64,000 nt of DNA from Barnesiella sp. An55 (GCF_002161555.1 NZ_NFHZ01000003.1:1-64000), one strand, 5' to 3'. Shown: positions 45,320 to 55,209, numbered from the stretch's first letter. The notes: a model not told the origin generated them from the sequence alone. Made by a program: numbers and translations.

Positions 45320-46717
45320 TTAACGTTTCGAAAGATTTTCTTCGCCCAAAATGACCATACCCAATCCCTGATCTGAAAAGTTTTGGGGTATTTTTTTCCT
45401 GATGCGGGTTCGTTGCGAACGAATTGTTTCGCTGCTGATTCCACGACAGGCCGCACACTCCCGGGTAGAGAATCCCAGTTGAATGAGCGCGCACAGAAAA
45501 GCATCGTTCCCGGTGAGCGGCACTACGTTGGAAAGTTGTTGCAGATAGGGATCGAACATTTTTAATACAACCGTTTGAAAACTCTTTTGTTCGTCATAGC
45601 TGAGCGACTCTTTGCCCGAGGTTATTCTCTTGTGCCACTCGGCATAGGTGTTGGTTGCCTTGAAATCGCGGCTGCATTGCTCTCCGGCTTTACGGATGAT
45701 GTCGATTATCTGCAACTCTCGGTTTTCGTTTTCCTGGGCCCGAGCCTCCTGTTTTTCCCATTTATGGGCAAAGAGCTTTTCGTTGCGGCGTTTCAGGTGG
45801 CGGCGGTAGAAGGTGAAGGTGGCTATCGAAAGCAGCAACACGGCCGCTATACACACCGCTATCGAAACTATCAAACGTGTGTGACTCTGCTGTTTCAAAT
45901 CGGTAGTGATGCGTATGTGTTCCTGACGGTCAATCTGATGCGAGACGGCACTGTTTTCAATCGAGTCGGAGAGGCGATACCCTTCGTGCAGGTAGAAGAA
46001 TCGGAGAGAGTCGTTTATACCGGCCTCTTCGGGTAGATCGGCCAGTTTGAAGTAGGCCGAAGCCCTTATTGATTTGTCTTTGCTTTGGCTGGCTTGTTCG
46101 AGGTAAAACAGGGCCGAGTCGTATTGCTGTTGCAAGGCAAAGAGCTGTCCGCGCACGGCATAGTTGCGCAGGCGTTTCACTTCACTGCGGGTGAGCGACA
46201 AGGCTTTTGCATTGTATTCCAGAGCTTTTTCGATATTGTTTCTCTGCTTGTAGGCCGTGGTCAAGTTGTTATAGACCGATGAGCGTTCCTCCCGATTTGC
46301 TATCTGGTCGAAAAAACCGAGCGGTTTTTCGAAGTAGTACAGTGCACTGTCGCGGTCTTTGTAGAGGTAGTAATATTTGCCCATACCCCGGTAGGCCTGT
46401 GACAGATTGCTTTTGTCGGCCAGGCTCTGTGATGCCTGTATAGCCTGCGAGTAACTCTCCTGGGCTGTTTCGTAGATATTGTAGTCGAGAAGTAGATCGC
46501 CCAAGTGGTTGTAGATTTTTCCTTTTAATTCTTGATTTTGGGTTCCTGACAGTTGTTTCAGAGCCTGGTGATACAGGATTAAGGCCGAGTCGGGAATATG
46601 TTGCTCCTCCATCTTCACACCTTGTCGATAGAGCATTTCGGCTCGCTCGGAGTGGTATCGGCTGCACGAAACCGACAAGAATAACAGAGATAAAATGAAT
46701 AGAAAACCTCGCCTCAT
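45320..46717 (-). CDS. TPR-containing membrane-anchored HTH regulator
   Basis: A 465-aa protein with a lipoprotein-type signal (LSVSC, Cys near 18), TPR-like helices through about residue 260, a membrane segment around 285-307, a coiled-coil stretch, and a C-terminal LuxR-like helix-turn-helix (LGFSTRECAACRGISSETIRSQRTRIRKK). A Bacteroidota family of this layout places TPRs in the periplasm and the HTH in the cytoplasm. I chose the ATG at 46717 (MRRGFLF); 19 upstream codons are open but lie over the promoter. The LRR surface-protein gene is directly downstream and is the obvious candidate target. Confidence 0.83.
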   Translation of the reverse strand: MRRGFLFILSLLFLSVSCSRYHSERAEMLYRQGVKMEEQHIPDSALILYHQALKQLSGTQNQELKGKIYNHLGDLLLDYNIYETAQESYSQAIQASQSLADKSNLSQAYRGMGKYYYLYKDRDSALYYFEKPLGFFDQIANREERSSVYNNLTTAYKQRNNIEKALEYNAKALSLTRSEVKRLRNYAVRGQLFALQQQYDSALFYLEQASQSKDKSIRASAYFKLADLPEEAGINDSLRFFYLHEGYRLSDSIENSAVSHQIDRQEHIRITTDLKQQSHTRLIVSIAVCIAAVLLLSIATFTFYRRHLKRRNEKLFAHKWEKQEARAQENENRELQIIDIIRKAGEQCSRDFKATNTYAEWHKRITSGKESLSYDEQKSFQTVVLKMFDPYLQQLSNVVPLTGNDAFLCALIQLGFSTRECAACRGISSETIRSQRTRIRKKIPQNFSDQGLGMVILGEENLSKR

Positions 46718-46743
46718 TAGACAAAACACACAAATAAGCCCTT

Positions 46744-46775
46744 CAAAGATAGTAAAAGGTGCGTGTAGAGGCAAG
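46744..46775 (-). promoter_or_regulatory. Promoter of the TPR/HTH regulator
   Basis: On the minus strand this reads CTTG (46772-46775), a 20-bp spacer, then TATCTTTG (46744-46751). The spacer agrees at most positions with those of the two promoters at 9668-9699 and 9753-9784, which is far more than the consensus demands. Confidence 0.7.
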
Positions 46776-46872
46776 TGAAAATGAATTTTTCAGATTTGAC
46801 TATACTCAATCTCGACCTGTCTTGTACAGAGATGGGGGAGAGTAGAGCGTAGTCAAAAGAGAATCAAGTAAT

Positions 46873-46914
46873 AAAAAGACACCCTCGGGAAGGTCTCTCC
46901 CGAGGGTGTCTTTT
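46873..46914. terminator. Terminator after the frd operon
   Basis: Perfect 17-bp arms (46874-46890 and 46898-46914) contain GACACCCTCGGGA around a 7-base loop. T-rich flanks lie on both strands. It lies 18 bp beyond the frdB stop codon. Confidence 0.9.
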
Positions 46915-46932
46915 ATGTATCGAAAGTCCTTG

Positions 46933-47688
46933 TTAGTCTTTCAGTTTGGCGCAGATAAACTCGCGGTTCAAGCGGGCGATGTTGGTGAGCGAGATGTTTT
47001 TGGGGCACTCGGCAGCGCAGGCACCGGTGTTGGTGCAGTTACCGAATCCCAGTTCATCCATCTTGGCTACCATGGCACGGGCACGGGCAGCAGCCTCTAC
47101 GCGACCTTGCGGCAGCAGGGCATACTGGCTTACCTTGGCCGATACGAACAGCATGGCCGAACCGTTTTTACAAGCAGCTACGCAGGCACCGCAACCAATA
47201 CAGGTAGCCGAGTCCATAGCCTCGTCGGCAGCCTCTTTGGAGATGGGAATTGCGTTGGCGTCTTGAGCACCACCCGTGTTGATCGAGATATAACCACCGG
47301 CTTGTTGGATTTTGTCGAAGGCACGACGATCGACCATCAGGTCGCGGATTACGGGGAATCCGGCCGAACGCCAGGGCTCTACCGTGATTACGTCGCCATC
47401 GTTGAACTTACGCATGTGCAACTGGCAGGTCGTTACGCTGGTGTCGGGCCCGTGGGGGTGTCCGTTGATATAGAGCGAGCACATGCCGCAGATACCTTCG
47501 CGGCAGTCGTGGTCGAAAACTACGGGCTCTTTACCCTCGTTGATGAGTTGCTCGTTGAGCAGGTCGAGCATTTCGAGGAAAGAGCTGTCGGTAGATACGT
47601 TGTTGAGTTTGTATTCCTCAAATCTACCTTTTTCTTTGGGACCTTTTTGGCGCCAAATCTTCAGTGTTATATTGATTGTTTTTTCCAT
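46933..47688 (-). CDS. frdB: Fumarate reductase/succinate dehydrogenase iron-sulfur subunit
   Basis: Electron-transfer subunit of the quinone-linked fumarate reductase/succinate dehydrogenase. The 251-aa protein has the [2Fe-2S] ferredoxin motif [16 protein letters not shown] with a distal TC. Two downstream clusters are [17 protein letters not shown] and [16 protein letters not shown]. It is the last gene of the frdCAB operon, 43 bp after frdA, with a terminator behind it. In anaerobic Bacteroidales the complex runs mainly as a fumarate reductase, yielding succinate. Confidence 0.95.
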   Translation of the reverse strand: MEKTINITLKIWRQKGPKEKGRFEEYKLNNVSTDSSFLEMLDLLNEQLINEGKEPVVFDHDCREGICGMCSLYINGHPHGPDTSVTTCQLHMRKFNDGDVITVEPWRSAGFPVIRDLMVDRRAFDKIQQAGGYISINTGGAQDANAIPISKEAADEAMDSATCIGCGACVAACKNGSAMLFVSAKVSQYALLPQGRVEAAARARAMVAKMDELGFGNCTNTGACAAECPKNISLTNIARLNREFICAKLKD

Positions 47689-47731
47689 AACTTTATCGTG
47701 TTATACCGGAATTAAACGGCGATTAGACAAA

Positions 47732-49753
47732 TTATTTCTTGTAGTTACGTTGTTGAACCTTGATAGCCTCGTATTTCAGTTCTTCCTTCAATAATTCGGG
47801 CTTTTTATCTTCGCCTTGGTATTTCCAGCAGCTTACATACATAAAGTGTTCGTCGTCACGTTTAGCCTCTCCGTCTTCGGTTTGATACTCTTCACGGAAG
47901 TGGCCACCACAAGACTCTTCGCGGTTGAGAGCGTCGAGAGCCATCAACTTGCCTATTTCGAGGAAGTCTTCTACGCGCAGGGCCTTTTCGAGCTCTACGT
48001 TCAGCGTATTGGCTTCGCCCGGGATACGTACGTTGGAGTAGAATTCCTTCTTCACCTCGTCGATTTTCTTGAGTGCGGTTTCGAGTCCGGCTTTGTTACG
48101 ACCCATACCCACATACTCGACCATGATGTGGCCCAGCTCTTTGTGAATCGAGTCAACCGAACGTTTACCCTTGATGTTCATCAGTCGGGCGATACGTGCC
48201 TTGACAGCCTTTTCGGCCTCTACAAATTCGGGCAGGTCGGTCGAGAATCGGGGAACCTGGATCTGATCCGACAGGTAGTTTTGAATCGTGTAGGGCAATA
48301 CGAAGTAACCGTCGGCCAAACCTTGCATCAGGGCCGATGCTCCCAGACGGTTGGCACCGTGGTCCGAGAAGTTGGCTTCGCCGATGGCGAACAGACCGGG
48401 AATCGAGGTCATCAACTCGTAGTCAACCCAGATACCACCCATCGTGTAGTGTGATGCGGGATAGATCATCATAGGCGTTTCATACGGGTTTTGATCGACG
48501 ATTTTCTCGTACATCTGGAACAGGTTGCCGTAACGGCTGGCTACAGCCTCTTTACCCTTGATTTGGATAGCAGCCTCTTCGCCACCCAGTTTTTCGATTA
48601 CGTGGTGGTCAAGACCTTGGATAGCTTGTTTACCCAGACGCTCGATACTCTCTTTGAAGTCGAGGTAAACGGCATATCCCGAGGGGCTTACACCATAGCC
48701 GGCGTCGCAACGCTCTTTGGCGGCACGCGAAGCCACGTCGCGGGGTACCAGGTTACCGAATGCCGGGTAACGACGCTCCAGGTAGTAGTCGCGGTCTTCT
48801 TCCTTGATGTCGGTCGGTTTCAGTTTGCCGGCGCGGATAGCGGCAGCATCTTCTTTCTTTTTGGGAACCCAGATGCGGCCATCGTTACGCAGCGACTCCG
48901 ACATCAGCGTCAGTTTCGATTGGAATTCACCGTGAACGGGGATACAAGTGGGGTGAATCTGAGCGTAAGCGGGGTTGGCAAAGTAGGCACCCTTGTGGTA
49001 GCACTGAACGGCTACCGAGCCATTCGATGCCATGGCGTTGGTCGAGAGGAAATATACGTTACCATATCCACCGGTAGCGATAACTACGGCGTGAGCGGCA
49101 AACCGCTCGATTTCGCCGGTTACCAGGTTGCGGGCAATGATACCGCGGGCACGGCCGTCGATGACAACGAGGTCGAGCATTTCGTAGCGGGTGTATTGTT
49201 TTACGGTACCTTTTTTCACCTGGCGGTTGAGGGCGGCATAGGCACCCAGCAACAGCTGTTGTCCCGTTTGACCTTTGGCGTAGAAGGTACGCGATACCTG
49301 GGCACCACCGAAAGAGCGGTTGGCCAACTGACCTCCGTATTCACGGGCGAAAGGTACACCTTGAGCCACGCATTGGTCGATGATGTTGTTCGACACTTCG
49401 GCCAGACGATATACGTTGGCTTCGCGGGCGCGGTAGTCACCACCTTTGATTGTATCGTAGAAGAGGCGATATACCGAGTCGCCGTCGTTCTGATAGTTCT
49501 TGGCGGCATTGATACCACCTTGAGCGGCGATAGAGTGAGCACGGCGGGGAGAGTCTTGAATACAGAAGTTCAACACGTTGAATCCCAGTTCGCCCAGCGT
49601 AGCAGCAGCCGAGCCACCGGCCAGACCCGTACCTACGACGATGATGTCGAGACGACGTTTGTTGGCCGGGTTCACCAATTTTTGGTGAGCTTTGTAATTG
49701 GTCCACTTTTCAGCCAAGGGGCCTTCGGGTATTTTAGAATCTATTGTAGCCAT
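47732..49753 (-). CDS. frdA: Fumarate reductase/succinate dehydrogenase flavoprotein subunit
   Basis: Catalytic subunit with covalently bound FAD. The 673-aa protein has the dinucleotide motif [14 protein letters not shown] (about 39-52), the [15 protein letters not shown] region that carries the flavin-linked His, and the active-site segment HPTCIPVHG. Its length and motifs fit the B-type enzymes found with a single cytochrome b subunit. I chose the ATG at 49753 ([11 protein letters not shown]), 37 bp after frdC; a longer frame to 49810 would run into frdC. Confidence 0.95.
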   Translation of the reverse strand: MATIDSKIPEGPLAEKWTNYKAHQKLVNPANKRRLDIIVVGTGLAGGSAAATLGELGFNVLNFCIQDSPRRAHSIAAQGGINAAKNYQNDGDSVYRLFYDTIKGGDYRAREANVYRLAEVSNNIIDQCVAQGVPFAREYGGQLANRSFGGAQVSRTFYAKGQTGQQLLLGAYAALNRQVKKGTVKQYTRYEMLDLVVIDGRARGIIARNLVTGEIERFAAHAVVIATGGYGNVYFLSTNAMASNGSVAVQCYHKGAYFANPAYAQIHPTCIPVHGEFQSKLTLMSESLRNDGRIWVPKKKEDAAAIRAGKLKPTDIKEEDRDYYLERRYPAFGNLVPRDVASRAAKERCDAGYGVSPSGYAVYLDFKESIERLGKQAIQGLDHHVIEKLGGEEAAIQIKGKEAVASRYGNLFQMYEKIVDQNPYETPMMIYPASHYTMGGIWVDYELMTSIPGLFAIGEANFSDHGANRLGASALMQGLADGYFVLPYTIQNYLSDQIQVPRFSTDLPEFVEAEKAVKARIARLMNIKGKRSVDSIHKELGHIMVEYVGMGRNKAGLETALKKIDEVKKEFYSNVRIPGEANTLNVELEKALRVEDFLEIGKLMALDALNREESCGGHFREEYQTEDGEAKRDDEHFMYVSCWKYQGEDKKPELLKEELKYEAIKVQQRNYKK

Positions 49754-49790
49754 AACAATTGTTTTTCTGTGAAATGAATAGGTTGGATTA

Positions 49791-50480
49791 TTAAAGGGTG
49801 CAAGCTCCACTGCCGGTCAGACTCATCACATAGAACGAGATGGCAACGGCCATAAAGCCCAGGCAGATGATGGTTGCAAAAATGTTGGAGATGCATTTCC
49901 AACGGTTGAACCAGATGTGGTTGTTGATACCCAGGGTTTGGATGGCGCTCCAGAATCCGTGAGTGAGGTGGAACCACAAAGCCACAAACCAAATGAGGTA
50001 AATAACTACATAAACGGGGCAGCTGAAGGTTTCGCGAATGAGAGCGATACCGTCTTGAGGATCTACTCCGGGCAGGTGATTGATAATCTCGTTGAGCTGC
50101 ATCTTGTACCAGAAGTTGAAGAGGTGCAAAGCCAGGCCCAATACTACGATGATACCCAGAACAAGCATGTTTTGCGAAGCCCACTCTACGGTTTTCGGAC
50201 GTGTGTTGACCAGGTAGCGGTCGTTTCCGCGAGCTTTCCGGTTCTGGAAGGTCAGCCAGAAGGCGTAGATGATGTGAATAACGGCTCCGGCGGCCAGAAT
50301 GACTGTGCCTACGAGAGCATACCAGTTAGCTCCCAAGAATGCGCAGACAGCATTGTAGCCGGCAGGTTTGATTAACGCCACTAAGTTCATACACATGTGA
50401 AACGTTAAAAATAGAACGAGAAAGAGTCCTGTTACACTCATGACTACTTTTCGTCCTATGGACGAGTTACTTAACCACAT
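49791..50480 (-). CDS. frdC: Fumarate reductase/succinate dehydrogenase cytochrome b subunit
   Basis: Di-haem membrane anchor of the complex. The 229-aa protein has five hydrophobic segments and haem-ligand histidines, including [21 protein letters not shown] and FHLTHGFW, as in the b558 family with one fused C/D subunit. It is the first gene of the operon, preceded by a promoter at 50540-50571. Confidence 0.93.
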   Translation of the reverse strand: MWLSNSSIGRKVVMSVTGLFLVLFLTFHMCMNLVALIKPAGYNAVCAFLGANWYALVGTVILAAGAVIHIIYAFWLTFQNRKARGNDRYLVNTRPKTVEWASQNMLVLGIIVVLGLALHLFNFWYKMQLNEIINHLPGVDPQDGIALIRETFSCPVYVVIYLIWFVALWFHLTHGFWSAIQTLGINNHIWFNRWKCISNIFATIICLGFMAVAISFYVMSLTGSGACTL

Positions 50481-50539
50481 AGGATTTGAATTTAAGTTAT
50501 TATTTGTTGTAAATAAAAATTATGCAACTTTGCACCATG

Positions 50540-50571
50540 CAAAAGTAACTGAAGTATGCGGAATATCCAAG
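50540..50571 (-). promoter_or_regulatory. Promoter of the frdCAB operon
   Basis: On the minus strand this reads CTTG (50568-50571), a 20-bp spacer, then TACTTTTG (50540-50547). It predicts a leader of about 55 nt. It has one mismatch to TTTG and fits the -7 element pattern TAnnTTTG. Confidence 0.65.
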
Positions 50572-50718
50572 CTAATAAGGAAATATTTCTTTAATGGATA
50601 AACCCTTTGCTTCGGTCTTTCAATATGGTAAAGAGCAAGAAACAGTCGTTTTTCTTCATATATAGTTCTCAAGCGGGGAAAGGGATTGGGCGAGGTTGTC
50701 TTGAAAACCTCGTTTTTA

Positions 50719-50750
50719 TTTGTCCCGACACACTCCTTTCATTATCTTTG
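50719..50750 (+). promoter_or_regulatory. Promoter of the TlpA-like gene
   Basis: TTTG (50719-50722), a 20-bp spacer and TATCTTTG (50743-50750) make a perfect Bacteroidota promoter match. The predicted leader is about 20 nt to the ATG at 50778. Confidence 0.85.
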
Positions 50751-50777
50751 CCCCGCTATCAATTATATTATTTATAT

Positions 50778-51866
50778 ATGAAAAATAGAACTCTTTTTCT
50801 GCTGGTGGCTGCGGCTGCCGTAATGGTTGCATCTTGCAACTCCAATCCTACGTCTTATACAATCGACGGAACCGTAGTTGACTCGACGCTCAACGGCAAT
50901 ACGATTTATCTCACCGATATAGCCTCGCGTAATGTCATCGACAGTGTGGTTATAACCAACAACAAGTTCAAATTCAAGGGTAAAGCCGATACGGCTTTTG
51001 TGGGTGTGTTGCAGGCGATGCCCTATCATCTGGGATTGATTGTCGAGAATGGTAATATCGTAGTCGAACTGGGACGAACCGACAAGCTGTCGGGTACCCC
51101 CTTGAACGACGAGTTGTATTCCTATATGAACGACATGGATTCGTTGAGACAAGTCATCATGGCTAAACAACAAGAGATTGTGGCAAAAGGTTTATCGAAC
51201 GAAGAGGCTGCCGAAGAGTGGAGCAAAGTAGAGACTTCGTTTATCAATCCTGCCATAGACAAACTCTACTCTTCTTATTTCGATCGCAACAAAAACAACG
51301 TCATGGGTGCATGGGTGATGTATAATTGGGGGGTAACACCTGCTCAATTCGATTCGCTTTACAACTTGATGGGTGATTCGCTCAAGGCCAATCCGCTTGT
51401 AAAGGGCATGGTTCATGAGTTTGAGATGTGGAAGAAGACTTCCGAGGGTCAGATGTTTACCGACTTTACCATCGAGCAACCCGACGGTACGAAGGCTTCG
51501 CTTTCGGACTATGTGGGTAAAGGTCGCTATGTGCTGGTCGATTTCTGGGCTTCGTGGTGTACTCCTTGCCGTGCCGAGATTCCCAATATCAAGGAACTGT
51601 ATGACAAATACCACGACCAAGGTCTCGACGTGCTGGGTGTAGCCGTGTGGGACAAAGTCGAGGATACTCAAAAGGCTATCGAAGAGCTGGGTATCGTTTG
51701 GCCGCAAATCATCAATGCACAGCAGATACCTACCGATCTTTACAGTATCAGGGGTATTCCTCATATCATCTTGTTTGCCCCCGACGGAACCATCGTTGCT
51801 CGTGACTTGCGCGACGAAGCGATGAAGGAAAAGGTGGCCGAGGTGATGAAGACCGTGAAGAAGTAA
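50778..51866 (+). CDS. TlpA/ResA-like thiol-disulfide oxidoreductase lipoprotein with DUF4369
   Basis: A 362-aa lipoprotein (signal ending VMVASC, Cys about 19). Residues about 25-120 form a DUF4369-like beta domain (YTIDGTVVDSTLNGNTIYL). A helical linker follows, then a thioredoxin-fold domain with the redox motif WCTPC in FWASWCTPCRAEIP. The cis-proline segment is GIPHIILF. Such proteins reduce or isomerise disulfides in the periplasm; the partner is unknown. It is a single-gene unit with its own promoter and terminator. I chose the ATG at 50778 because it starts the signal peptide and fits the promoter. Confidence 0.92.
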   Translation: MKNRTLFLLVAAAAVMVASCNSNPTSYTIDGTVVDSTLNGNTIYLTDIASRNVIDSVVITNNKFKFKGKADTAFVGVLQAMPYHLGLIVENGNIVVELGRTDKLSGTPLNDELYSYMNDMDSLRQVIMAKQQEIVAKGLSNEEAAEEWSKVETSFINPAIDKLYSSYFDRNKNNVMGAWVMYNWGVTPAQFDSLYNLMGDSLKANPLVKGMVHEFEMWKKTSEGQMFTDFTIEQPDGTKASLSDYVGKGRYVLVDFWASWCTPCRAEIPNIKELYDKYHDQGLDVLGVAVWDKVEDTQKAIEELGIVWPQIINAQQIPTDLYSIRGIPHIILFAPDGTIVARDLRDEAMKEKVAEVMKTVKK

Positions 51867-51890
51867 AAAATATCAATATCGTGTATTGCG

Positions 51891-51925
51891 GCGCCTCTCT
51901 TACCCTGCCAGGGTGGGAGAGGCGC
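51891..51925 (+). terminator. Terminator after the TlpA-like gene
   Basis: Arms GCGCCTCTC (51891-51899) and GAGAGGCGC (51917-51925) enclose a second inner stem (CCCTG/CAGGG). A T-rich run TGTTGTTTTG follows. Confidence 0.85.
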
Positions 51926-52055
51926 TGTTGTTTTGTTGCAGGGAGATATTGCCGGTGGGGCTGGCCGGCGATACTTCATGGAGGAGGGGTTGTTCCATTC
52001 TTCTCTTTCGAGCCGTTTGTTCTCTGGGCGAGAGGTTGGGATAGATAGAAACAAA

Positions 52056-52084
52056 AACGAGCAGCGGAAGTACCGTTGCTCGTT
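52056..52084 (-). terminator. Terminator after tRNA-Gln
   Basis: Arms 52056-52067 and 52073-52084 pair as AACGAGCAGCGG with CCGTTGCTCGTT, including one wobble pair. A TTTTTG run follows on the minus strand, just past the tRNA 3' end. Confidence 0.8.
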
Positions 52085-52090
52085 CTTGTG

Positions 52091-52161
52091 TTGGCTTACC
52101 AGGATTCGAACCTAGACAAACAGAACCAAAACCTGTTGTGCTGCCATTACACCATAAGCCA
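52091..52161 (-). tRNA. tRNA-Gln (anticodon TTG)
   Basis: On the minus strand a 71-nt tRNA begins TGGCTTA and closes TAAGCCA with discriminator A at 52091. The anticodon stem is ACAGG/TCTGT (with a terminal G-U) around the loop TTTTGGT, giving anticodon TTG, which reads CAA and CAG. The T arm AGGTTCGAATCCT is canonical. CCA is not encoded. It has its own promoter and terminator. Confidence 0.95.
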
Positions 52162-52200
52162 AACTTATTTGCTTTGAGGTCTCAATCCTCAAAAGCGAGG

Positions 52201-52232
52201 CAAAGATAATTCGTTTTTATGGCTTTGCCAAA
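52201..52232 (-). promoter_or_regulatory. Promoter of tRNA-Gln
   Basis: On the minus strand this reads TTTG (52229-52232), a 20-bp spacer, then TATCTTTG (52201-52208). It is a perfect match and lies between the tyrS stop and the tRNA. Confidence 0.85.
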
Positions 52233-52243
52233 TTTTAGACGAA

Positions 52244-53536
52244 TTATTTTGCGATAAGCAGGTAATAATTCTTTTTACCCCGTTGCACGATGATGTATTT
52301 GTCGTTCAACAGGTAGCTGCCGTCGATTTTTGTATCGGGAGCGGTGAGTTTCTCTTTGTTTATCGATACGCCGCCGCCTTGGGTGAGTTTCCGCATTTCG
52401 CCCTTCGAGGGGAATACGGCAGCCATCTCGGTAGTCAGCTCGATAGCCGGTACTCCGCCCACGATGGCGTCGCGCGATACTTCGAACTGGGGAACTCCCT
52501 CGAAGACAGCAAGCAGGGTATCTTCGTCGAGCTTGTGCAACTGTTCCGAAGTGGAGTTACCAAAGAGGATGTTCGAGGCCTCGACGGCAGCGTCGTAGTC
52601 GGCTTGCGAGTGTACCATGACGGTTACCTCGCGGGCCAGGCGTTTTTGCAGCACGCGCAGGTGAGGAGCCTGGTCGTGCTCGGCGATGAGGGCTTCGATC
52701 TCTTCGCGGGAAATCGAGGTGAATATCTTGATGTAGCGTTTGGCGTCCTCGTCGCTCACGTTGAGCCAGAACTGGTAGAACTTGTAGGGCGAGGTGTAGC
52801 GGGCATCGAGCCATACGTTGCCCGACTCGGTCTTGCCGAATTTCGTACCGTCGGCTTTGGTTACCAGCGGGCAGGTGAGGGCGAATACCTCGCCGCCGTT
52901 GGTGCGGCGTATGAGTTCGGCACCGGTGGTGATGTTGCCCCATTGGTCCGAACCACCCAATTGCAGTTTGCAGTTCTTGGTTTCGTAGAGGTGCAGGAAG
53001 TCGTATCCTTGCAACAACTGGTAGGTGAACTCGGTGAAGGAGAGTCCGTCGCGAGCCTCGCCATTGAGTCGTTTCTGAACCGAATCTTTGGCCATCATAT
53101 AGTTGACGGTGATGTGCTTGCCCACCGTGCGGGCGAAGTCGAGGAACGTGAAGTCCTTCATCCAATCGTAGTTGTTTACCAGTTCGGCATGGTTGGGAGC
53201 GTCCGATTCAAAATCGAGGAACTTGCTCAACTGCTTCTTGATACATTCCTGGTTGTGACGCAGGGTCTCCTCGTCGAGCAGGTTGCGCTCTTGCGATTTG
53301 CCCGAGGGGTCGCCAATCATACCGGTAGCACCTCCTACCAGCGCCAGGGGTTTGTGGCCGCAGCGTTGGAAATGGCGCAGCATCATCACGCCGCACAAGT
53401 GGCCTATGTGGAGCGAATCGGCCGTGGGGTCGAATCCCAAATAGGCAGTAACCATTTCTTTTTCAAGGAGCTCTTCTGTACCAGGCATCATGGTGTGTAC
53501 CATTCCGCGCCATTTTAGTTCTTCTACAAAATTCAT
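52244..53536 (-). CDS. tyrS: Tyrosyl-tRNA synthetase
   Basis: Class I synthetase charging tRNA-Tyr. The 430-aa protein is of the bacterial TyrRS-1 type. It has the HIGH motif in [14 protein letters not shown] (about 35-48), the GGSDQWGNI tyrosine/ATP-binding stretch, the KMSKS equivalent KFGKT, and a C-terminal S4 RNA-binding domain with GGVSIN. A TAATTTTG -7 element (53643-53650, minus strand) suggests a leader of about 100 nt with a GC-rich, hairpin-capable segment. Confidence 0.95.
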   Translation of the reverse strand: MNFVEELKWRGMVHTMMPGTEELLEKEMVTAYLGFDPTADSLHIGHLCGVMMLRHFQRCGHKPLALVGGATGMIGDPSGKSQERNLLDEETLRHNQECIKKQLSKFLDFESDAPNHAELVNNYDWMKDFTFLDFARTVGKHITVNYMMAKDSVQKRLNGEARDGLSFTEFTYQLLQGYDFLHLYETKNCKLQLGGSDQWGNITTGAELIRRTNGGEVFALTCPLVTKADGTKFGKTESGNVWLDARYTSPYKFYQFWLNVSDEDAKRYIKIFTSISREEIEALIAEHDQAPHLRVLQKRLAREVTVMVHSQADYDAAVEASNILFGNSTSEQLHKLDEDTLLAVFEGVPQFEVSRDAIVGGVPAIELTTEMAAVFPSKGEMRKLTQGGGVSINKEKLTAPDTKIDGSYLLNDKYIIVQRGKKNYYLLIAK

Positions 53537-53574
53537 CGAATGAAAACTTATTTAAATGTTTGGTTGTTGTTTTC

Positions 53575-53636
53575 CCGCAGCGATGAGGGTAGGTGAGCTG
53601 CTGCTGAGCGGGGCTGTCCAGTCCCTGTTTCTGCGG
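53575..53636 (-). ncRNA. Possible structured leader of tyrS
   Basis: The segment between the likely tyrS promoter and the start codon stands out as GC-rich in an AT-rich gap. It can fold with a closing helix CCGCAG/CTGCGG (53575-53580 with 53631-53636) and an inner hairpin at 53610-53625. I do not recognise a known leader or T-box, so this is only a candidate. Confidence 0.3.
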
Positions 53637-53775
53637 TAGCTGCAAAATTACGACTCTTTATCGAAACAAACAATTTTAAGGCCGAAATAACAAAAAATAA
53701 GAACAGCCTCTTGATTTTATCGATAATCTCGCTTATTTAAATTATTTTTGTGCAAACCGATTTTTCAGTAATGTT

Positions 53776-54315
53776 ATGGGGAATAATGAGACCGATCTCA
53801 AATGGTTTGCTATTCGGGTGACATACAGCCGGGAGATGGCATTGAAGGGGTATCTCGACCAGTGTGGGATAGAGTCGTTTATACCCATGCAGTATAAACT
53901 GGTTGCCAAGGGTGAGCGCCGGGTGCGTAAACTCGTGCCGGTTATTCACAACCTGGTTTTTGTGCGGTTGAACCGCGAGAAGATGGATGAGGTCAAAAAG
54001 GAGATTTCGCTCAAGATACCCCTTCGTTATATTATGAATCGCGAGAAGCACGAGCCTCTGATTGTGCCCGACAGACAGATGCATAGTTTCATTGCCGTGG
54101 CCGGAGCTTATGACGAGCAGGTGGTCTATTTGGACTCCAACGTGCTCTCTTTGCGCGAAGGCGATCGGGTGCGCATTACCGGCGGGGTCTTTGCCGGGGT
54201 CGAAGGGGTGTTCCTTCGCATCAAGGGCGACCGCCGGGTGGTGGTCTCGATCGAGGGGGTGATGGCTGTAGCTACGGCTTTTGTGCATCCCTCGCTCATC
54301 GAGCGGGTCTCTTGA
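53776..54315 (+). CDS. UpxY/NusG-family transcription antiterminator (orphan)
   Basis: A 179-aa NusG paralogue with an NGN domain (WFAIRVTYSREMALKGYLDQ, about 9-28; ESFIPMQYKL; NLVFVRLNRE) and a C-terminal KOW domain (LREGDRVRITGGVFAGVEGVF, about 126-146). In Bacteroides, UpxY proteins are the first genes of capsule loci and stop premature termination of those operons. Here no capsule genes follow; the next genes run on the opposite strand, so it must act elsewhere or regulate a distant locus. A TATTTTTG -7 element lies at 53743-53750. Confidence 0.88.
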   Translation: MGNNETDLKWFAIRVTYSREMALKGYLDQCGIESFIPMQYKLVAKGERRVRKLVPVIHNLVFVRLNREKMDEVKKEISLKIPLRYIMNREKHEPLIVPDRQMHSFIAVAGAYDEQVVYLDSNVLSLREGDRVRITGGVFAGVEGVFLRIKGDRRVVVSIEGVMAVATAFVHPSLIERVS

Positions 54316-54338
54316 GATGCCGGTGTGGCAAAAAAAGG

Positions 54339-55205
54339 TCAGGATTGGTGTGCCGATGACTGCAACGGGAATATGCGGGCCACGTTTGCCGCTATTGCCT
54401 TGTGCAGGCGGTGGGGCGAGAGGTTGCGTATGTGTGCTGCTTTTCGATAGAGCTTGTCGATAGTCATCTGGCCCTCGTCGGTCTCGAGGAAGAGGCGGTC
54501 GAGGGGAATCGATTTCAGGGTTTCATGATTGTAATATTCGCCAAACGAGAGGTACAGCCCCTCGCGAAGGAGTTGTGCCGCGGTCTCGGGTTTCCCTCTG
54601 AAGCCGTGGATGATCCACGGTTGTGCGGGGTGCTTGGCCTTGTGTATGCGGATGATGTCGTCGTAGGATTTTACGGCATGGATGACAAGCGGTTTGTGCC
54701 ACTGCTCCGAGAGTCGTATCTGTTTCTCGAAGTAGATGAGCTGCTCTTCGTAGTTGACCCCGCTTTTGATTTTGTCGAGCCCCGTCTCGCCCACGGCTAC
54801 CACTTGTTCGTGTGATACAGCAGCTTCGAGTTGGGTAATCGACTCCTTCGAGGCCTCCGAGAGACTCCAGGGGTGCAGTCCTACCGAGTAGTATTTGCCC
54901 GGTTGGGGATGGAACTCGTCGGGGGTGGTGCTGATGATGGCCCCATAGCGGTTGTGGTGGGTGTGTATGTCTATGGGAAATTTGGGTGGAACCGGGTCGT
55001 AGCCGCTACCTCCCCAGGGATGACAGCTCAAGAGACGCCGGGTGGCGAGCCAGAACCCTTTGAATGGGCCGTGTATCTGTATGGCCTCGATGGCATACTG
55101 CGAGCAGGTGGGTACATACCGGCACGAGGGCGGCAGCATGGGCGAAATGCAGGCCCGATAGAAACGGATGGGGCCAATCAGCAAGGCCGATAGAAACTTT
55201 TTCAT
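54339..55205 (-). CDS. YidD-TatD fusion protein
   Basis: One 288-aa open frame joins two normally separate proteins. Residues 1-73 are YidD, the membrane protein insertion efficiency factor ([19 protein letters not shown], closing in GGSGYDPVP). Residues 78-288 are a short TatD-type metal-dependent hydrolase with DIHTH (79-83), GETGLD (139-144), H176, H200 and ETD with D243. I see no ATG or GTG at the junction to start a separate TatD. It lies 4 bp after rnpA, the usual YidD neighbour. A sequencing error that removed a stop is the main alternative. Confidence 0.85.
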   Translation of the reverse strand: MKKFLSALLIGPIRFYRACISPMLPPSCRYVPTCSQYAIEAIQIHGPFKGFWLATRRLLSCHPWGGSGYDPVPPKFPIDIHTHHNRYGAIISTTPDEFHPQPGKYYSVGLHPWSLSEASKESITQLEAAVSHEQVVAVGETGLDKIKSGVNYEEQLIYFEKQIRLSEQWHKPLVIHAVKSYDDIIRIHKAKHPAQPWIIHGFRGKPETAAQLLREGLYLSFGEYYNHETLKSIPLDRLFLETDEGQMTIDKLYRKAAHIRNLSPHRLHKAIAANVARIFPLQSSAHQS

Positions 55206-55209
55206 GGCC

